In this document: positions 1-7,103 of the stretch, piece by piece
How positions within the stretch are numbered: the stretch's first letter is position 1
Layout: every line of letters begins with the position of its first letter
From: Nitrospirota bacterium
GTDB taxonomy: Bacteria > Nitrospirota > Thermodesulfovibrionia > Thermodesulfovibrionales > JdFR-85
Direction: 5' to 3'
Assembly: GCA_003232715.1 (NCBI GenBank)
Contig: QIJG01000171.1
Coordinates: forward strand, 1 to 10,870
DNA: 10,870 nt
The notes under the pieces: model-generated
Database searches by the model: none
Seen by the model: only the letters and a program-made list of their open reading frames with translations
What the model was told of the DNA's origin: nothing
Program-made: the position numbers and the translations under genes

Positions 1-90
1 CATCACTCCATCACTCCATCACTCCATCACTCCATCACTCCATCACTCCATCACTCCATCACTCCATCACTCCATCACTCCATCACTCCA
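1..90. repeat. 8-bp tandem repeat array (unit CATCACTC), cut by the window edge
   Basis: Eleven exact head-to-tail copies of CATCACTC fill 1-88, followed by a partial copy (CA). After that the sequence drifts into related pyrimidine-rich text (ATTCTCCATTCCTCC) up to about 110. The unit is not a multiple of three, so the array is unlikely to be coding, and there are no spacers, so it is not a CRISPR. It lies just downstream of the 3' end of the minus-strand gene at 128-1030. The left boundary is not visible, so total copy number is unknown. Perfect identity between copies suggests recent slippage expansion or an active homogenising process. Confidence 0.95.
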
Positions 91-127
91 ATTCTCCATT
101 CCTCCAATCTTCTTCCGGCGGGCATGC

Positions 128-1030
128 CTAAAATTTAATGTACTCCTGCGCGGCCCTTCCCATTTTATCAAACTTTACCCGTGCAATAAACTGCTCTCCA
201 GGGAGAAATGAAAATGAGAGTTCACGCCAGGTTACAATCGTCTCATCCCCTTCCCTTTTGATCCCGGGCATGGGAAATCTCGAAAAGTAGAGGAAGTTCT
301 TTACAACCCGTAACTGCTTTGATTCCTTTATCTCCGGTGCTTTTTCTGAATAAATGAACTTATCATTAACGCTGACCCTCCTTGTAAACAGATCAACCGT
401 CCCAACTTTATATACCTTCCCTGAATCCGTGACAAACCACCATCTCAAAAAGTCGTTTGGCAGTGGAAAGAGGTGGTAATGATATTCGTCCATGCGTGTT
501 CTGAGAAAATCCTCAGCAAACCCTTTGAGATAGAACCTGCCGGTCACATAAAGGGAGATTAAGACCATCGTTGCCACAGCTATCAGCCGTTTCATGTTAT
601 CTTTCTTCATGGTCAGTATCACACCCACCAGGAGAGCTCCTGTAATATAGGGGTCAATGACAAAGAGGAGGTCCAGCGAGTACTTTGACCAGTCAAGGGG
701 AGAGAAGATTCTTACAGGATAGCGGTTGAAGAGGTCCAGTATGAGATGACTGCCGTAGCCTGCAAATGATATCACCGAGAAGTAAATAAATCCCTTTCTG
801 AAGATTCCATGCATTAAAAACCCCATGAGCAGGGAAAACAGGACAAGACACCCTATGCCATGAGTAATCCCCCTGTGATATCTCAGAAAGACATCTGCTC
901 CCCACAGGTATGTTATATAGTCAAGGTCCGGGGCATTAGCTGCAAATACAAGCGTTGCAAGAGATCCCTTCCTTTTTGGAAAACATTTAGACAGCAGCGT
1001 ACCTGTGAGGATATGAGTTACAGGATCCAT
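128..1030 (-). CDS. DUF457/YdjM-family membrane-bound putative metal-dependent hydrolase
   Basis: A 300-residue inner-membrane protein of the YdjM/DUF457 type, annotated in databases as a putative membrane-bound metal-dependent hydrolase; the reaction is not established. The N-terminus has the family signature DPVTHILTG (His6), then APDLDY (Asp35, Asp37), YHRGITHG (His52, His57) and HLILDL (His95, Asp99). These His/Asp residues are candidate metal ligands. Hydrophobic segments lie near residues 58-75, 81-100, 120-140 and 147-165. The C-terminal third (about 170-300) is soluble and less recognisable, ending in a TAG stop. The ATG at 1030-1028 has no clear SD, but it matches the family start because DPVTHxLTG is normally at the extreme N-terminus. 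The gene is divergent from gatA with a 95-bp gap and appears to be transcribed alone within the window. Confidence 0.85.
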   Translation of the reverse strand: MDPVTHILTGTLLSKCFPKRKGSLATLVFAANAPDLDYITYLWGADVFLRYHRGITHGIGCLVLFSLLMGFLMHGIFRKGFIYFSVISFAGYGSHLILDLFNRYPVRIFSPLDWSKYSLDLLFVIDPYITGALLVGVILTMKKDNMKRLIAVATMVLISLYVTGRFYLKGFAEDFLRTRMDEYHYHLFPLPNDFLRWWFVTDSGKVYKVGTVDLFTRRVSVNDKFIYSEKAPEIKESKQLRVVKNFLYFSRFPMPGIKREGDETIVTWRELSFSFLPGEQFIARVKFDKMGRAAQEYIKF

Positions 1031-1040
1031 ATTTACAGAT

Positions 1041-1070
1041 AGTTTAATTCAGCAGGTGTAGAACTTGCAA
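1041..1070 (-). promoter_or_regulatory. Possible minus-strand promoter for the DUF457 gene
   Basis: On the minus strand TTGCAA (plus 1065-1070) is followed after 18 bp by TAAACT (plus 1041-1046), a 4/6 match to TATAAT. Only 10 bp separate that -10 from the ATG, which implies a very short leader and fits the missing SD. TTGCAA is self-complementary, so it could serve as the -35 for both this promoter and that of gatA. The match is weak; low confidence. Confidence 0.3.
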
Positions 1071-1094
1071 ACTTCTTTGTTGAGACTATATAAT
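1065..1094 (+). promoter_or_regulatory. Sigma-70-type promoter of gatA
   Basis: TTGCAA at 1065-1070 (4/6 match to TTGACA) and a perfect TATAAT at 1089-1094 are separated by 18 bp. Transcription would begin near 1101, giving a leader of roughly 25 nt that contains the SD of gatA. The position between divergent genes supports it. Confidence 0.65.
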
Positions 1095-1110
1095 TAAAAC
1101 CATTAACTTC

Positions 1111-1120
1111 AGATAGGGGG
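1111..1120 (+). promoter_or_regulatory. Ribosome binding site that fixes the TTG start of gatA
   Basis: The purine-rich run AGATAGGGGG ends 5 nt before the TTG at 1126. No ATG or GTG lies at a sensible position in this frame, and the encoded MELFRLG start fits the GatA N-terminus, so the strong SD supports initiation at TTG. Confidence 0.7.
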
Positions 1121-1125
1121 CTAAT

Positions 1126-2571
1126 TTGGAACTCTTCAGGCTTGGCATCTCTGAAGCTCTGGATTTATTAGAGAAGGATGAGATTTCTTCAAGAGAGATA
1201 CTGGACTCTGTATTCAGCAGGATTGAAGCTGTTGATGACAGGGTAAGGTCTTTTGTCTCTTTAACGAGGGACAGGGCATATGACCGTATGGAAGACCTGA
1301 AGGGATCTGAAAAAAGAGGCCTTCTTTCCGGTATTCCACTCGCTATAAAAGACAATATCTGCATAAAAGGGATTCAGACAACCTGCGCTTCAAAAATACT
1401 CGAGGGTTTTCTTCCTCCCTATGAAAGTTACGTGACTGAAAGGCTCTTTAAGAGCGGCTACATCCTGATTGGCAAGACAAATCTCGACGAGTTTGCCATG
1501 GGTTCATCCACTGAAAATTCAGGATATTTTGTGACGCATAATCCCTGGGACCTGGAGCGGGTTCCGGGCGGATCAAGCGGGGGGTCTGCTGCAGCGGTGG
1601 CGGCAGATGAGTGCCTGGGGGCCCTCGGCTCTGATACAGGAGGGTCGATAAGGCAGCCCGCTGCCTTCTGTGGAGTGGTAGGGTTCAAGCCTACATATGG
1701 AAGGGTATCGCGATACGGGCTTGTTGCCTTTGCATCGTCATTTGATCAGATCGGCCCCATAACAAAAAACGTAAAGGACGCCGCCCTTCTTCTGAACGTC
1801 ATCTCAGGCCGGGACCCGATGGACAGCACATCCGTACCTGTAGAGGTGCCTGACTTTACAGCAGGACTCGACCGTGAGATCAAGGGACTGAAAGTCGGCG
1901 TGCCGAAGGAATATTTTATAGAAGGTCTTGACCCCGAGGTGGAGCTGGGCGTCAGGGACGCCGCAGGAGTGCTTGAGCGGCTCGGAGCAGAGATCGTTGA
2001 GGTATCACTGCCGCACACCGGGTATGCAGTTGCTGCTTACTATATCCTTGCCACATCTGAGGCAAGCTCGAATCTTGCCCGTTTTGACGGTGTGAAGTAT
2101 GGATTCAGGGCGGAAGGTAAAGACCTGATTGATATGTATATGGAGACAAGGGCTCAGGGGTTCGGCCCTGAAGTGAAGCGGAGAATAATGCTTGGCGCTT
2201 ACGCCCTTTCGGCTGGTTATTACGATGCCTATTATAAAAAAGCTCAACAGGTGAGGACCCTTATAAAGACGGACTTCGAAGAGACATTTAAGAATGTTGA
2301 TGTTATAGTAACCCCGACAAGTCCCAGTGCTGCTTTCAGAATTGGTGATAAGGTCTCGGACCCCCTACAGATGTACCTCAGTGATATCTTTACCATATCC
2401 GTTAATCTCGCAGGTGTGCCTGCAATATCCATCCCCTGCGGATATACCTCTGAAGGCCTTCCCATCGGGTTTCAGGTTATCGGGAAACATTTTGATGAGG
2501 AGACTGTTCTAAGGGTTTCGTATGCCTATGAGCAGTCAACAGACTGGCATAAGAAGAGGCCGGGTCTGTAG
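1126..2571 (+). CDS. gatA: Asp-tRNA(Asn)/Glu-tRNA(Gln) amidotransferase subunit A
   Basis: GatA is the glutaminase subunit of GatCAB. It releases ammonia from glutamine for transamidation of misacylated Glu-tRNA(Gln) and Asp-tRNA(Asn) in the cytoplasm. At 481 residues it is full length for the family. The amidase-signature triad is intact: Lys75 in PLAIKDN, cis-Ser150 in GGSSGGSAAA, and nucleophile Ser174 in SDTGGSIRQP. The spacing matches characterised bacterial GatA proteins. Start is TTG with a strong SD and a good upstream promoter. gatC and gatB, often clustered with gatA, are not next to it, so they are presumably elsewhere. The next gene begins 31 bp after the stop, or overlaps it by 50 bp if the longer start is used, so the two are probably cotranscribed. 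Confidence 0.97.
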   Translation: MELFRLGISEALDLLEKDEISSREILDSVFSRIEAVDDRVRSFVSLTRDRAYDRMEDLKGSEKRGLLSGIPLAIKDNICIKGIQTTCASKILEGFLPPYESYVTERLFKSGYILIGKTNLDEFAMGSSTENSGYFVTHNPWDLERVPGGSSGGSAAAVAADECLGALGSDTGGSIRQPAAFCGVVGFKPTYGRVSRYGLVAFASSFDQIGPITKNVKDAALLLNVISGRDPMDSTSVPVEVPDFTAGLDREIKGLKVGVPKEYFIEGLDPEVELGVRDAAGVLERLGAEIVEVSLPHTGYAVAAYYILATSEASSNLARFDGVKYGFRAEGKDLIDMYMETRAQGFGPEVKRRIMLGAYALSAGYYDAYYKKAQQVRTLIKTDFEETFKNVDVIVTPTSPSAAFRIGDKVSDPLQMYLSDIFTISVNLAGVPAISIPCGYTSEGLPIGFQVIGKHFDEETVLRVSYAYEQSTDWHKKRPGL

Positions 2572-2602
2572 GGTAAGGCAGGGGTTTTTTAAAAAAATTA
2601 AA

Positions 2603-3262
2603 ATGGAAAAATTGGAACAGGAAAGAGAGGAAGAGGCGCTGGAACTCTTGTGGGTTCTTGAAGAAGAGAACAAGGGGGGGCTCAAACGCCTTAAAGGTTG
2701 CTCTGATGATGAAGGTATAGATGAGACTGTTGCTGAATTGCAGAAGAGTGGGCTCATCACCGTTGAGGGGGGAGACGTGGAATTCACTCCCAAAGGCAGA
2801 GAGATTGCCGAGGGCGTGGTACGGAGACACAGGCTTGCCGAGAGGCTTTTTGCGGATGTCTTTGAGATGAAAGAAGAATATATCCATGAGGATGCCTGCA
2901 GGATGGAACATATCCTTAGCAAGGAACTGACCGACAGCGTCTGTACCTTTCTTGGCCACCCCCCGACATGTCCTCACGACAAGCCCATTCCAAGAGGGGA
3001 GTGTTGCAAGAAATACAGGGTGGATGTGGAACCACTGGTTATGAGGCTTGCTGATTTTGAAGTGGGACAAAGGGGCAGGATTGTCTATATCGTTTCTTCA
3101 GATCCGTCACGTCTTAACAGGTTGAATTCAATAGGCATAAATGCCGGTTCCAAATTAAAGCTCCTCCAGAAATGGCCATCAGTTGTAGTTCAGGTTGATG
3201 AAACCACTGTTGCAATTGATATCGATATTGCTAAGGAGATATTTATAAAGAAGATATCCTGA
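2603..3262 (+). CDS. DtxR/MntR-family metal-dependent transcriptional regulator with FeoA/SH3-like C-terminal domain
   Basis: A probable Fe2+- or Mn2+-responsive DNA-binding regulator of 219 residues. An N-terminal winged-helix region (about 8-70) is followed by the metal-binding and dimerisation domain (about 71-130). There His76 and Glu80 (RHRLAE) and His95, Cys99, Glu102, His103 (HEDACRMEH) align with DtxR His79, Glu83, His98, Cys102, Glu105, His106. GHPPTCPHDKPIP follows, then a Cys-Cys pair (CCKK), and a FeoA-like domain from about 146 to the end. The residue matching DtxR Met10 appears to be acidic. The helix-turn-helix is about 3 residues shorter than in DtxR, and its recognition helix (SDDEGIDETVAELQK, 34-48) is acidic, which is odd for DNA binding. 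I chose ATG 2603 because it matches the family N-terminus, though no SD sits at normal distance. An in-frame ATG at 2522 has a good SD (AAGGG, 2511-2515) and would add 27 basic residues. The 3' end overlaps the convergent kinase gene. Confidence 0.88.
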   Translation: MEKLEQEREEEALELLWVLEEENKGGLKRLKGCSDDEGIDETVAELQKSGLITVEGGDVEFTPKGREIAEGVVRRHRLAERLFADVFEMKEEYIHEDACRMEHILSKELTDSVCTFLGHPPTCPHDKPIPRGECCKKYRVDVEPLVMRLADFEVGQRGRIVYIVSSDPSRLNRLNSIGINAGSKLKLLQKWPSVVVQVDETTVAIDIDIAKEIFIKKIS

Positions 3263-5210
3263 TCGGCAATATTACTCTGAAGGTTGTCCCTTTATCCACC
3301 CTCTGTTTAACCTCTATTTTCCCTCCATGTTTTTTAATTATCCTGTAACTTATGGGAAGCCCCAGGCCTGTTCCCCTGTCCTTTTTAGTTGTGAAGAAGG
3401 GTTCGAATATTTTCTGGGCTACGTTGTCGGGAATGCCTGTGCCCGTGTCAGAGACCTCGATCATCACTGAGTTATCTATTTTTGCAGTCCCAATGCTGAG
3501 GGTGCCGCCATTTGACATTGACTGTACGGCGTTGTTGAACAGGTTGAGAAAGACCTGCTTGAGCTGACTTGCATCTGCATTTATTTGGGGTGTATGAGAA
3601 AAATTCTCGACAATATTAATTTCGGAATCCTTGAGGTTGAGAGAGACGAGTTCGATTACCTCTTTAAGTAGCCTGTTGATATCGACCTTGCTTATTTTGA
3701 GAGGCCATTTTTTTGAGAATTCCAGTAACTGCCGGACAATATCTCTTGCCCTGAGAGATTCGGATTCGATAATCTCAAGATCACGCATGATACTCTCAAT
3801 ATCTTCTTCCTCCCTCATGAGTTCTGCATATCCGAGTATGCTTGTCAGGGGATTATTGATTTCATGGGCAATATTGGCGGCAAGCTCGCCGATAGCAGCA
3901 AGTTTAGCCGCCTGTACAAGCTGTTCCTGTGTATCCTTGAGTTTCTGCATCTGGGTGTGCAGATTCCTGTACAATTGGGCGTTATCCATGGCAACCGAGA
4001 AATTATTTGCAATTACGCTGAGAAGCCTTATGTCCTCTTCAACAAACTCTTCAGTCTCTTTATTGATGGTCATCAGAAAACCTGTAAGAACCCCTTTCTG
4101 CTTCAGCCATATTATAGCCAGGTTACGGATATTGTCGGTTTCTCTCAGCAGGAGTTGTTTCGTTACATGATCTTCGGGGAGGATGATTATAGATCGTTTA
4201 TTGCTTTTGAGATAAAGACTGTTTATGAAAGAGGGCTCATACGACCAGTTTTCAACATCGCTGTCGGTGAAGCCATAGGCAGGGAAAGCCGAGGCATATC
4301 TGTCTCTCTCCCTGTTATATAAAAATACAAGAACTTTTTCCGCCCTGATGATCTCGGCAACACCGAAGACCAGCTCCCTTATGATATCCTGTTTATTGGT
4401 TACCATATGGAAGGAAAGGGTCAGTCTGTATAATCCGCTTAGCCTCATCATGTAGTTCATATTCCTCTCGTGACCTTCTTTCAGGGACAGACTCATCTCG
4501 TTGAATACCCGGGCAAGATGTGCAAACTCGGTGGTGCCGGAAAAATCTATGGTGTAACCGAGGTTGCCTGAAGCAACCTCTCTTGAGGCTTCAGAGAGTT
4601 CCCGTATCGGCTTGAGTATCTCGCTTGTAAGGTTAACCGCTATAATACAGCCTATCAGCATTATACTTAAAAGACTTGCAAGGAGGATCTGTTTTATGTG
4701 TTCAACTTTGCGCAAGGCCGTCCCGGATTTCTCCTTGAGTTTCTGATTAGTCATAAAGGCCATTTCACGCGTGTTCTGCAACAGCAGTTCTCCTATCTTT
4801 GCTGTTGCCATCTGCAATCTCTTTACCCTTGCAGGGTTTGCGGTGGTAGTTATAAAAGCGCTGAGCGCTTCCTTGTATTTCTCGGTGAATCTCTTCAATT
4901 TGATGAGTTTTCCGGTAAGTACAGCACTGTGGTGGCATCCCGTGCAACTGGTAATTGCCTTACCGAGGGAGTTAACGTTGTCGACGATTACATCCAGGTC
5001 CGGACCAAAAGCTGTCCCTATGGTGTAAAGGTTGGTCTGTACGGTCTGGAGGTTTATTACGAGGTTCTGGCGTATGATCTCGAGTTTGTGGAGGGTTATA
5101 ACGCTCTTCAGGTCTTTTGTGACCTGAGATAATGCCATGATTGCTATCCCTCCGCTGAGGGCAAAAAGCAGAAAGATGAGTAAGAGATATTGCGTTATTT
5201 TTTTCTGCAT
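3243..5210 (-). CDS. Membrane sensor histidine kinase with periplasmic CXXCH heme motif, HAMP, GAF, HisKA and HATPase_c
   Basis: A 655-residue hybrid of extracytoplasmic and cytoplasmic sensing. TM1 spans about 8-27, a helical periplasmic domain 28-172, TM2 about 173-193, HAMP about 194-246, a GAF-like domain about 270-412, a short coiled coil about 415-435, then the kinase core. The H-box is NIAHEINNPLTS with phospho-acceptor His449. The ATP-binding domain shows the N-box (NLFNNAVQSM, from 556), G1 (DTGTGIP, 588-594), F-box (FEPFFTTK, 602-609) and G2 (GTGLGLP, 613-619), so the catalytic core looks intact. The periplasmic domain contains CTGCHH (Cys89, Cys92, His93), a c-type heme attachment motif, pointing to redox or gas sensing; this is inferred. 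An SD (GGAG, plus 5218-5221) lies 7 nt before the ATG. No response regulator is adjacent. The last 20 bp overlap the convergent metalloregulator gene. Confidence 0.95.
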   Translation of the reverse strand: MQKKITQYLLLIFLLFALSGGIAIMALSQVTKDLKSVITLHKLEIIRQNLVINLQTVQTNLYTIGTAFGPDLDVIVDNVNSLGKAITSCTGCHHSAVLTGKLIKLKRFTEKYKEALSAFITTTANPARVKRLQMATAKIGELLLQNTREMAFMTNQKLKEKSGTALRKVEHIKQILLASLLSIMLIGCIIAVNLTSEILKPIRELSEASREVASGNLGYTIDFSGTTEFAHLARVFNEMSLSLKEGHERNMNYMMRLSGLYRLTLSFHMVTNKQDIIRELVFGVAEIIRAEKVLVFLYNRERDRYASAFPAYGFTDSDVENWSYEPSFINSLYLKSNKRSIIILPEDHVTKQLLLRETDNIRNLAIIWLKQKGVLTGFLMTINKETEEFVEEDIRLLSVIANNFSVAMDNAQLYRNLHTQMQKLKDTQEQLVQAAKLAAIGELAANIAHEINNPLTSILGYAELMREEEDIESIMRDLEIIESESLRARDIVRQLLEFSKKWPLKISKVDINRLLKEVIELVSLNLKDSEINIVENFSHTPQINADASQLKQVFLNLFNNAVQSMSNGGTLSIGTAKIDNSVMIEVSDTGTGIPDNVAQKIFEPFFTTKKDRGTGLGLPISYRIIKKHGGKIEVKQRVDKGTTFRVILPIRISSL

Positions 5211-5228
5211 TCATGGGCTCCGGCAGTT

Positions 5229-5253
5229 AAAAACCTGAAAGGATTTCCTTTCA
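5229..5253 (-). terminator. Terminator-like hairpin or attenuator just upstream of the kinase gene
   Basis: On the minus strand TGAAAGG pairs with CCTTTCA around an AAAT loop (plus 5236-5253), followed after GG by TTTTT (plus 5233-5229). That is the architecture of an intrinsic terminator, although the stem has only three G-C pairs. It would stop transcripts running out of the ribonuclease J gene. It ends only 18 bp before the kinase ATG, so it might instead act as an attenuator for the kinase. The DNA form, an 8+2+8 inverted repeat, could also be an operator. Confidence 0.5.
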
Positions 5254-5416
5254 TCTGACCCTGTACCGGTATGTTCCTATATTCTCTCCAAGTGTTTTCA
5301 GCATTGCATAGACAGGCTTGAAGTCTTCAACAGATGCTCAGGGTACTTTTTAAAATCCTGTCCATCACTCTTTTCATCTTCTCAATTATATCAGGTAGTG
5401 AACGGTTGCCGGGATA
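5251..5416 (-). pseudogene. Possible small frameshifted coding remnant between ribonuclease J and the kinase
   Basis: Two adjacent minus-strand frames look protein-like. The first is open from 5416 to 5327 and includes an ATG at 5377-5375, reading MKRVMDRILKSTLSIC before a stop. The second is open from 5337 to 5251 and includes DFKPVYAMLKTLGENIGTYR before a TGA. The frames overlap at 5327-5337, so a single frameshift there would join them into about 54 codons with no stop. I recognise no family. Open frames of 28-29 codons occur by chance fairly often, so this is weak. The rest of the 211-bp gap holds only the hairpin at 5229-5253 and the kinase SD. Confidence 0.22.
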
Positions 5417-5421
5417 TCAGA

Positions 5422-7077
5422 TTATACTTCAAATATGATAGGCACTATCATGGGTCTCCGGTTCATGGTCTTGTAAATATGCTTTTTCAGGGTATTCCTT
5501 ATCCTGGCCTTCATGAGTGTGAGGTCCTGGAGCACTTCGGGATCAAGGCCTGTTATGGTCTCGGCAACCACTCTTCTCGCCTCGGAGATTACGTCGGTTG
5601 AGGCCTCCTCGAAGATGAATCCTCTTGATATTATGTCCGGGCCTGATATGATACGGCCCGATGGGTTTTCCATTGACAGGATTACAAGGACTATGCCGTC
5701 ATGGGCAAGCCTCCATCTGTCCCTGAGCACTATATCCTTAATGTCGCCCTTTCCATCAATAAAGATCCTGCCGGAATGAACCTTTCCATTCTTTCTTGCC
5801 CCTTCACCGTTGATTTCAAGGACATTCCCGTCCTGCATTATAAATATATTCTCTTTAGGTATGTTCAGCTTCTCAGCTAATTTTGAGTGATAGATGAGGT
5901 GCCTGTACTCGCCGTGTACCGGCATAAAGTATTTGGGCCTTACAAGGTTGAGCATCAGTTTCAGCTCTTCCTTTGATGCATGTCCCGAGACGTGGACCTC
6001 GGAGACCTTTTCATAAATTACATCTGCTCCCCTGCGGAAGAGGTGGTTTATAATCTTTCCTATGGAACGCTCATTGCCGGGTATTACCTTTGCGGAAAGC
6101 ACAACCGTATCGTCCGGCTTGATTTTTATGGTCTTGTGTTCACCTGTTGCAATTCTTGACAGAACACTCATGGGTTCACCCTGACTGCCTGTTGTGATTA
6201 TGGCCACCTCCCGGGCAGGCAGTTTCCTGATTTCATCCAGGTTGAGCCATGTCTTTGCCGGGAGCCTGAGATACCCGAGGTCAAGGGCTATCTGTGCATT
6301 TGATACCATGCTTTTGCCGCATACGGCTATCTTTCTTCCGTGTTTTACGGCCACATCTATTACCTGCTGTATCCTGTGTATATTGGAAGCAAAGGTGGCA
6401 ATAATGAGCCGGCCGGGGGCAGCGGAAAATATGTCTTCAAAGGCCCTCCTGACCTCTTTTTCCGAATATGTGAATCCGCCTTTTTCAGCATTTGTACTGT
6501 CGGACATCAGGAGTAATGTCCCCCTGTCGCCATATCCAGAGAACTTGTGGAAATCCAGCAGCTCTCCATCCACGGGTGTCGGGTCAATCTTGAAATCACC
6601 TGTATGAACGATCAGACCATAAGGGGTGTGGATTCCGAGTCCCACTCCATCAACAATGCTGTGAGTTACACGTATAAACTCCACAGTGAACTCGCCAAGT
6701 TTAACGGTATCCCTGGGTTTTACGGTATGGAGTGGAGCAGAAACCTTGTGTTCGGACAGCTTTTCTTTAAGAAGGCCAAGTGTAAGCGGGGTGCCGTATA
6801 CAGGTACTGAACCTCCAAGTTCCCTGATGAGGAAAGGCAGTGCTCCTGTGTGGTCTTCATGCCCGTGCGTTATGAGCACCGCCCTGACCTTTTCCCGGTT
6901 TTCTATGAGATAGGTAAAGTCGGGAATGACGAAATCAATGCCGAGCATCTCATCTTCAGGAAACATCAGTCCTGCATCCACGACTATAAGGTCATCGCCG
7001 TATTGCAGGACGGTCATATTCAGCCCGCCGACCTCTTCGACTCCGCCAAGGGGTATTATGTAAAGTGGCTCACTCAC
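5422..7077 (-). CDS. rnj: Ribonuclease J
   Basis: A metallo-beta-lactamase/beta-CASP ribonuclease with 5'-to-3' exonucleolytic and endonucleolytic activity, acting in mRNA decay and rRNA maturation in the cytoplasm. At 551 residues it has the usual RNase J length. Zinc-site motifs are complete: HGHEDH (71-76), His139 in VTHS, Asp161 in HTGDFKID, and His388 in PVHGEYRH. The beta-CASP region has ATFASNIHRIQ (228-237 region), TGSQGEP (296-302) and HVSGHAS (362-368), and a C-terminal dimerisation-type domain follows. The start is GTG, because IIPLGGVEEVGG lies at the extreme N-terminus of the family and an in-frame TAA sits three codons upstream. No SD precedes it. Instead the 51-bp leader after argF contains two inverted repeats. 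It is probably cotranscribed with argF. Confidence 0.96.
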   Translation of the reverse strand: MSEPLYIIPLGGVEEVGGLNMTVLQYGDDLIVVDAGLMFPEDEMLGIDFVIPDFTYLIENREKVRAVLITHGHEDHTGALPFLIRELGGSVPVYGTPLTLGLLKEKLSEHKVSAPLHTVKPRDTVKLGEFTVEFIRVTHSIVDGVGLGIHTPYGLIVHTGDFKIDPTPVDGELLDFHKFSGYGDRGTLLLMSDSTNAEKGGFTYSEKEVRRAFEDIFSAAPGRLIIATFASNIHRIQQVIDVAVKHGRKIAVCGKSMVSNAQIALDLGYLRLPAKTWLNLDEIRKLPAREVAIITTGSQGEPMSVLSRIATGEHKTIKIKPDDTVVLSAKVIPGNERSIGKIINHLFRRGADVIYEKVSEVHVSGHASKEELKLMLNLVRPKYFMPVHGEYRHLIYHSKLAEKLNIPKENIFIMQDGNVLEINGEGARKNGKVHSGRIFIDGKGDIKDIVLRDRWRLAHDGIVLVILSMENPSGRIISGPDIISRGFIFEEASTDVISEARRVVAETITGLDPEVLQDLTLMKARIRNTLKKHIYKTMNRRPMIVPIIFEV

Positions 7078-7080
7078 AAG

Positions 7081-7096
7081 GCATATTTAATTATGC
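7081..7096 (-). repeat. Small AT-rich inverted repeat just before the rnj start
   Basis: GCATA and TATGC flank a 6-nt AT-rich centre, ending 3 bp from the GTG start codon of ribonuclease J. The 5-bp stem is weak on its own. It is noteworthy because the start codon has no SD and another, stronger hairpin lies immediately upstream. Confidence 0.35.
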
Positions 7097-7103
7097 AGTC
7101 CTG

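Noticed and set aside
1..90. CRISPR array
   Set aside because: Units are 8 bp and contiguous, with no spacers.
2477..3070. Minus-strand open frame of 197 codons
   Set aside because: Antisense to gatA and the metalloregulator, which carry clear conserved residues in the plus-strand frame.
3631..4170. Plus-strand open frame of 179 codons
   Set aside because: Antisense to the kinase catalytic region; serine- and leucine-rich low-complexity composition typical of an antisense shadow.
4698..5132. Plus-strand open frame of 144 codons
   Set aside because: Antisense to the kinase sensor domain, whose membrane helices and CXXCH motif are in the minus-strand frame.
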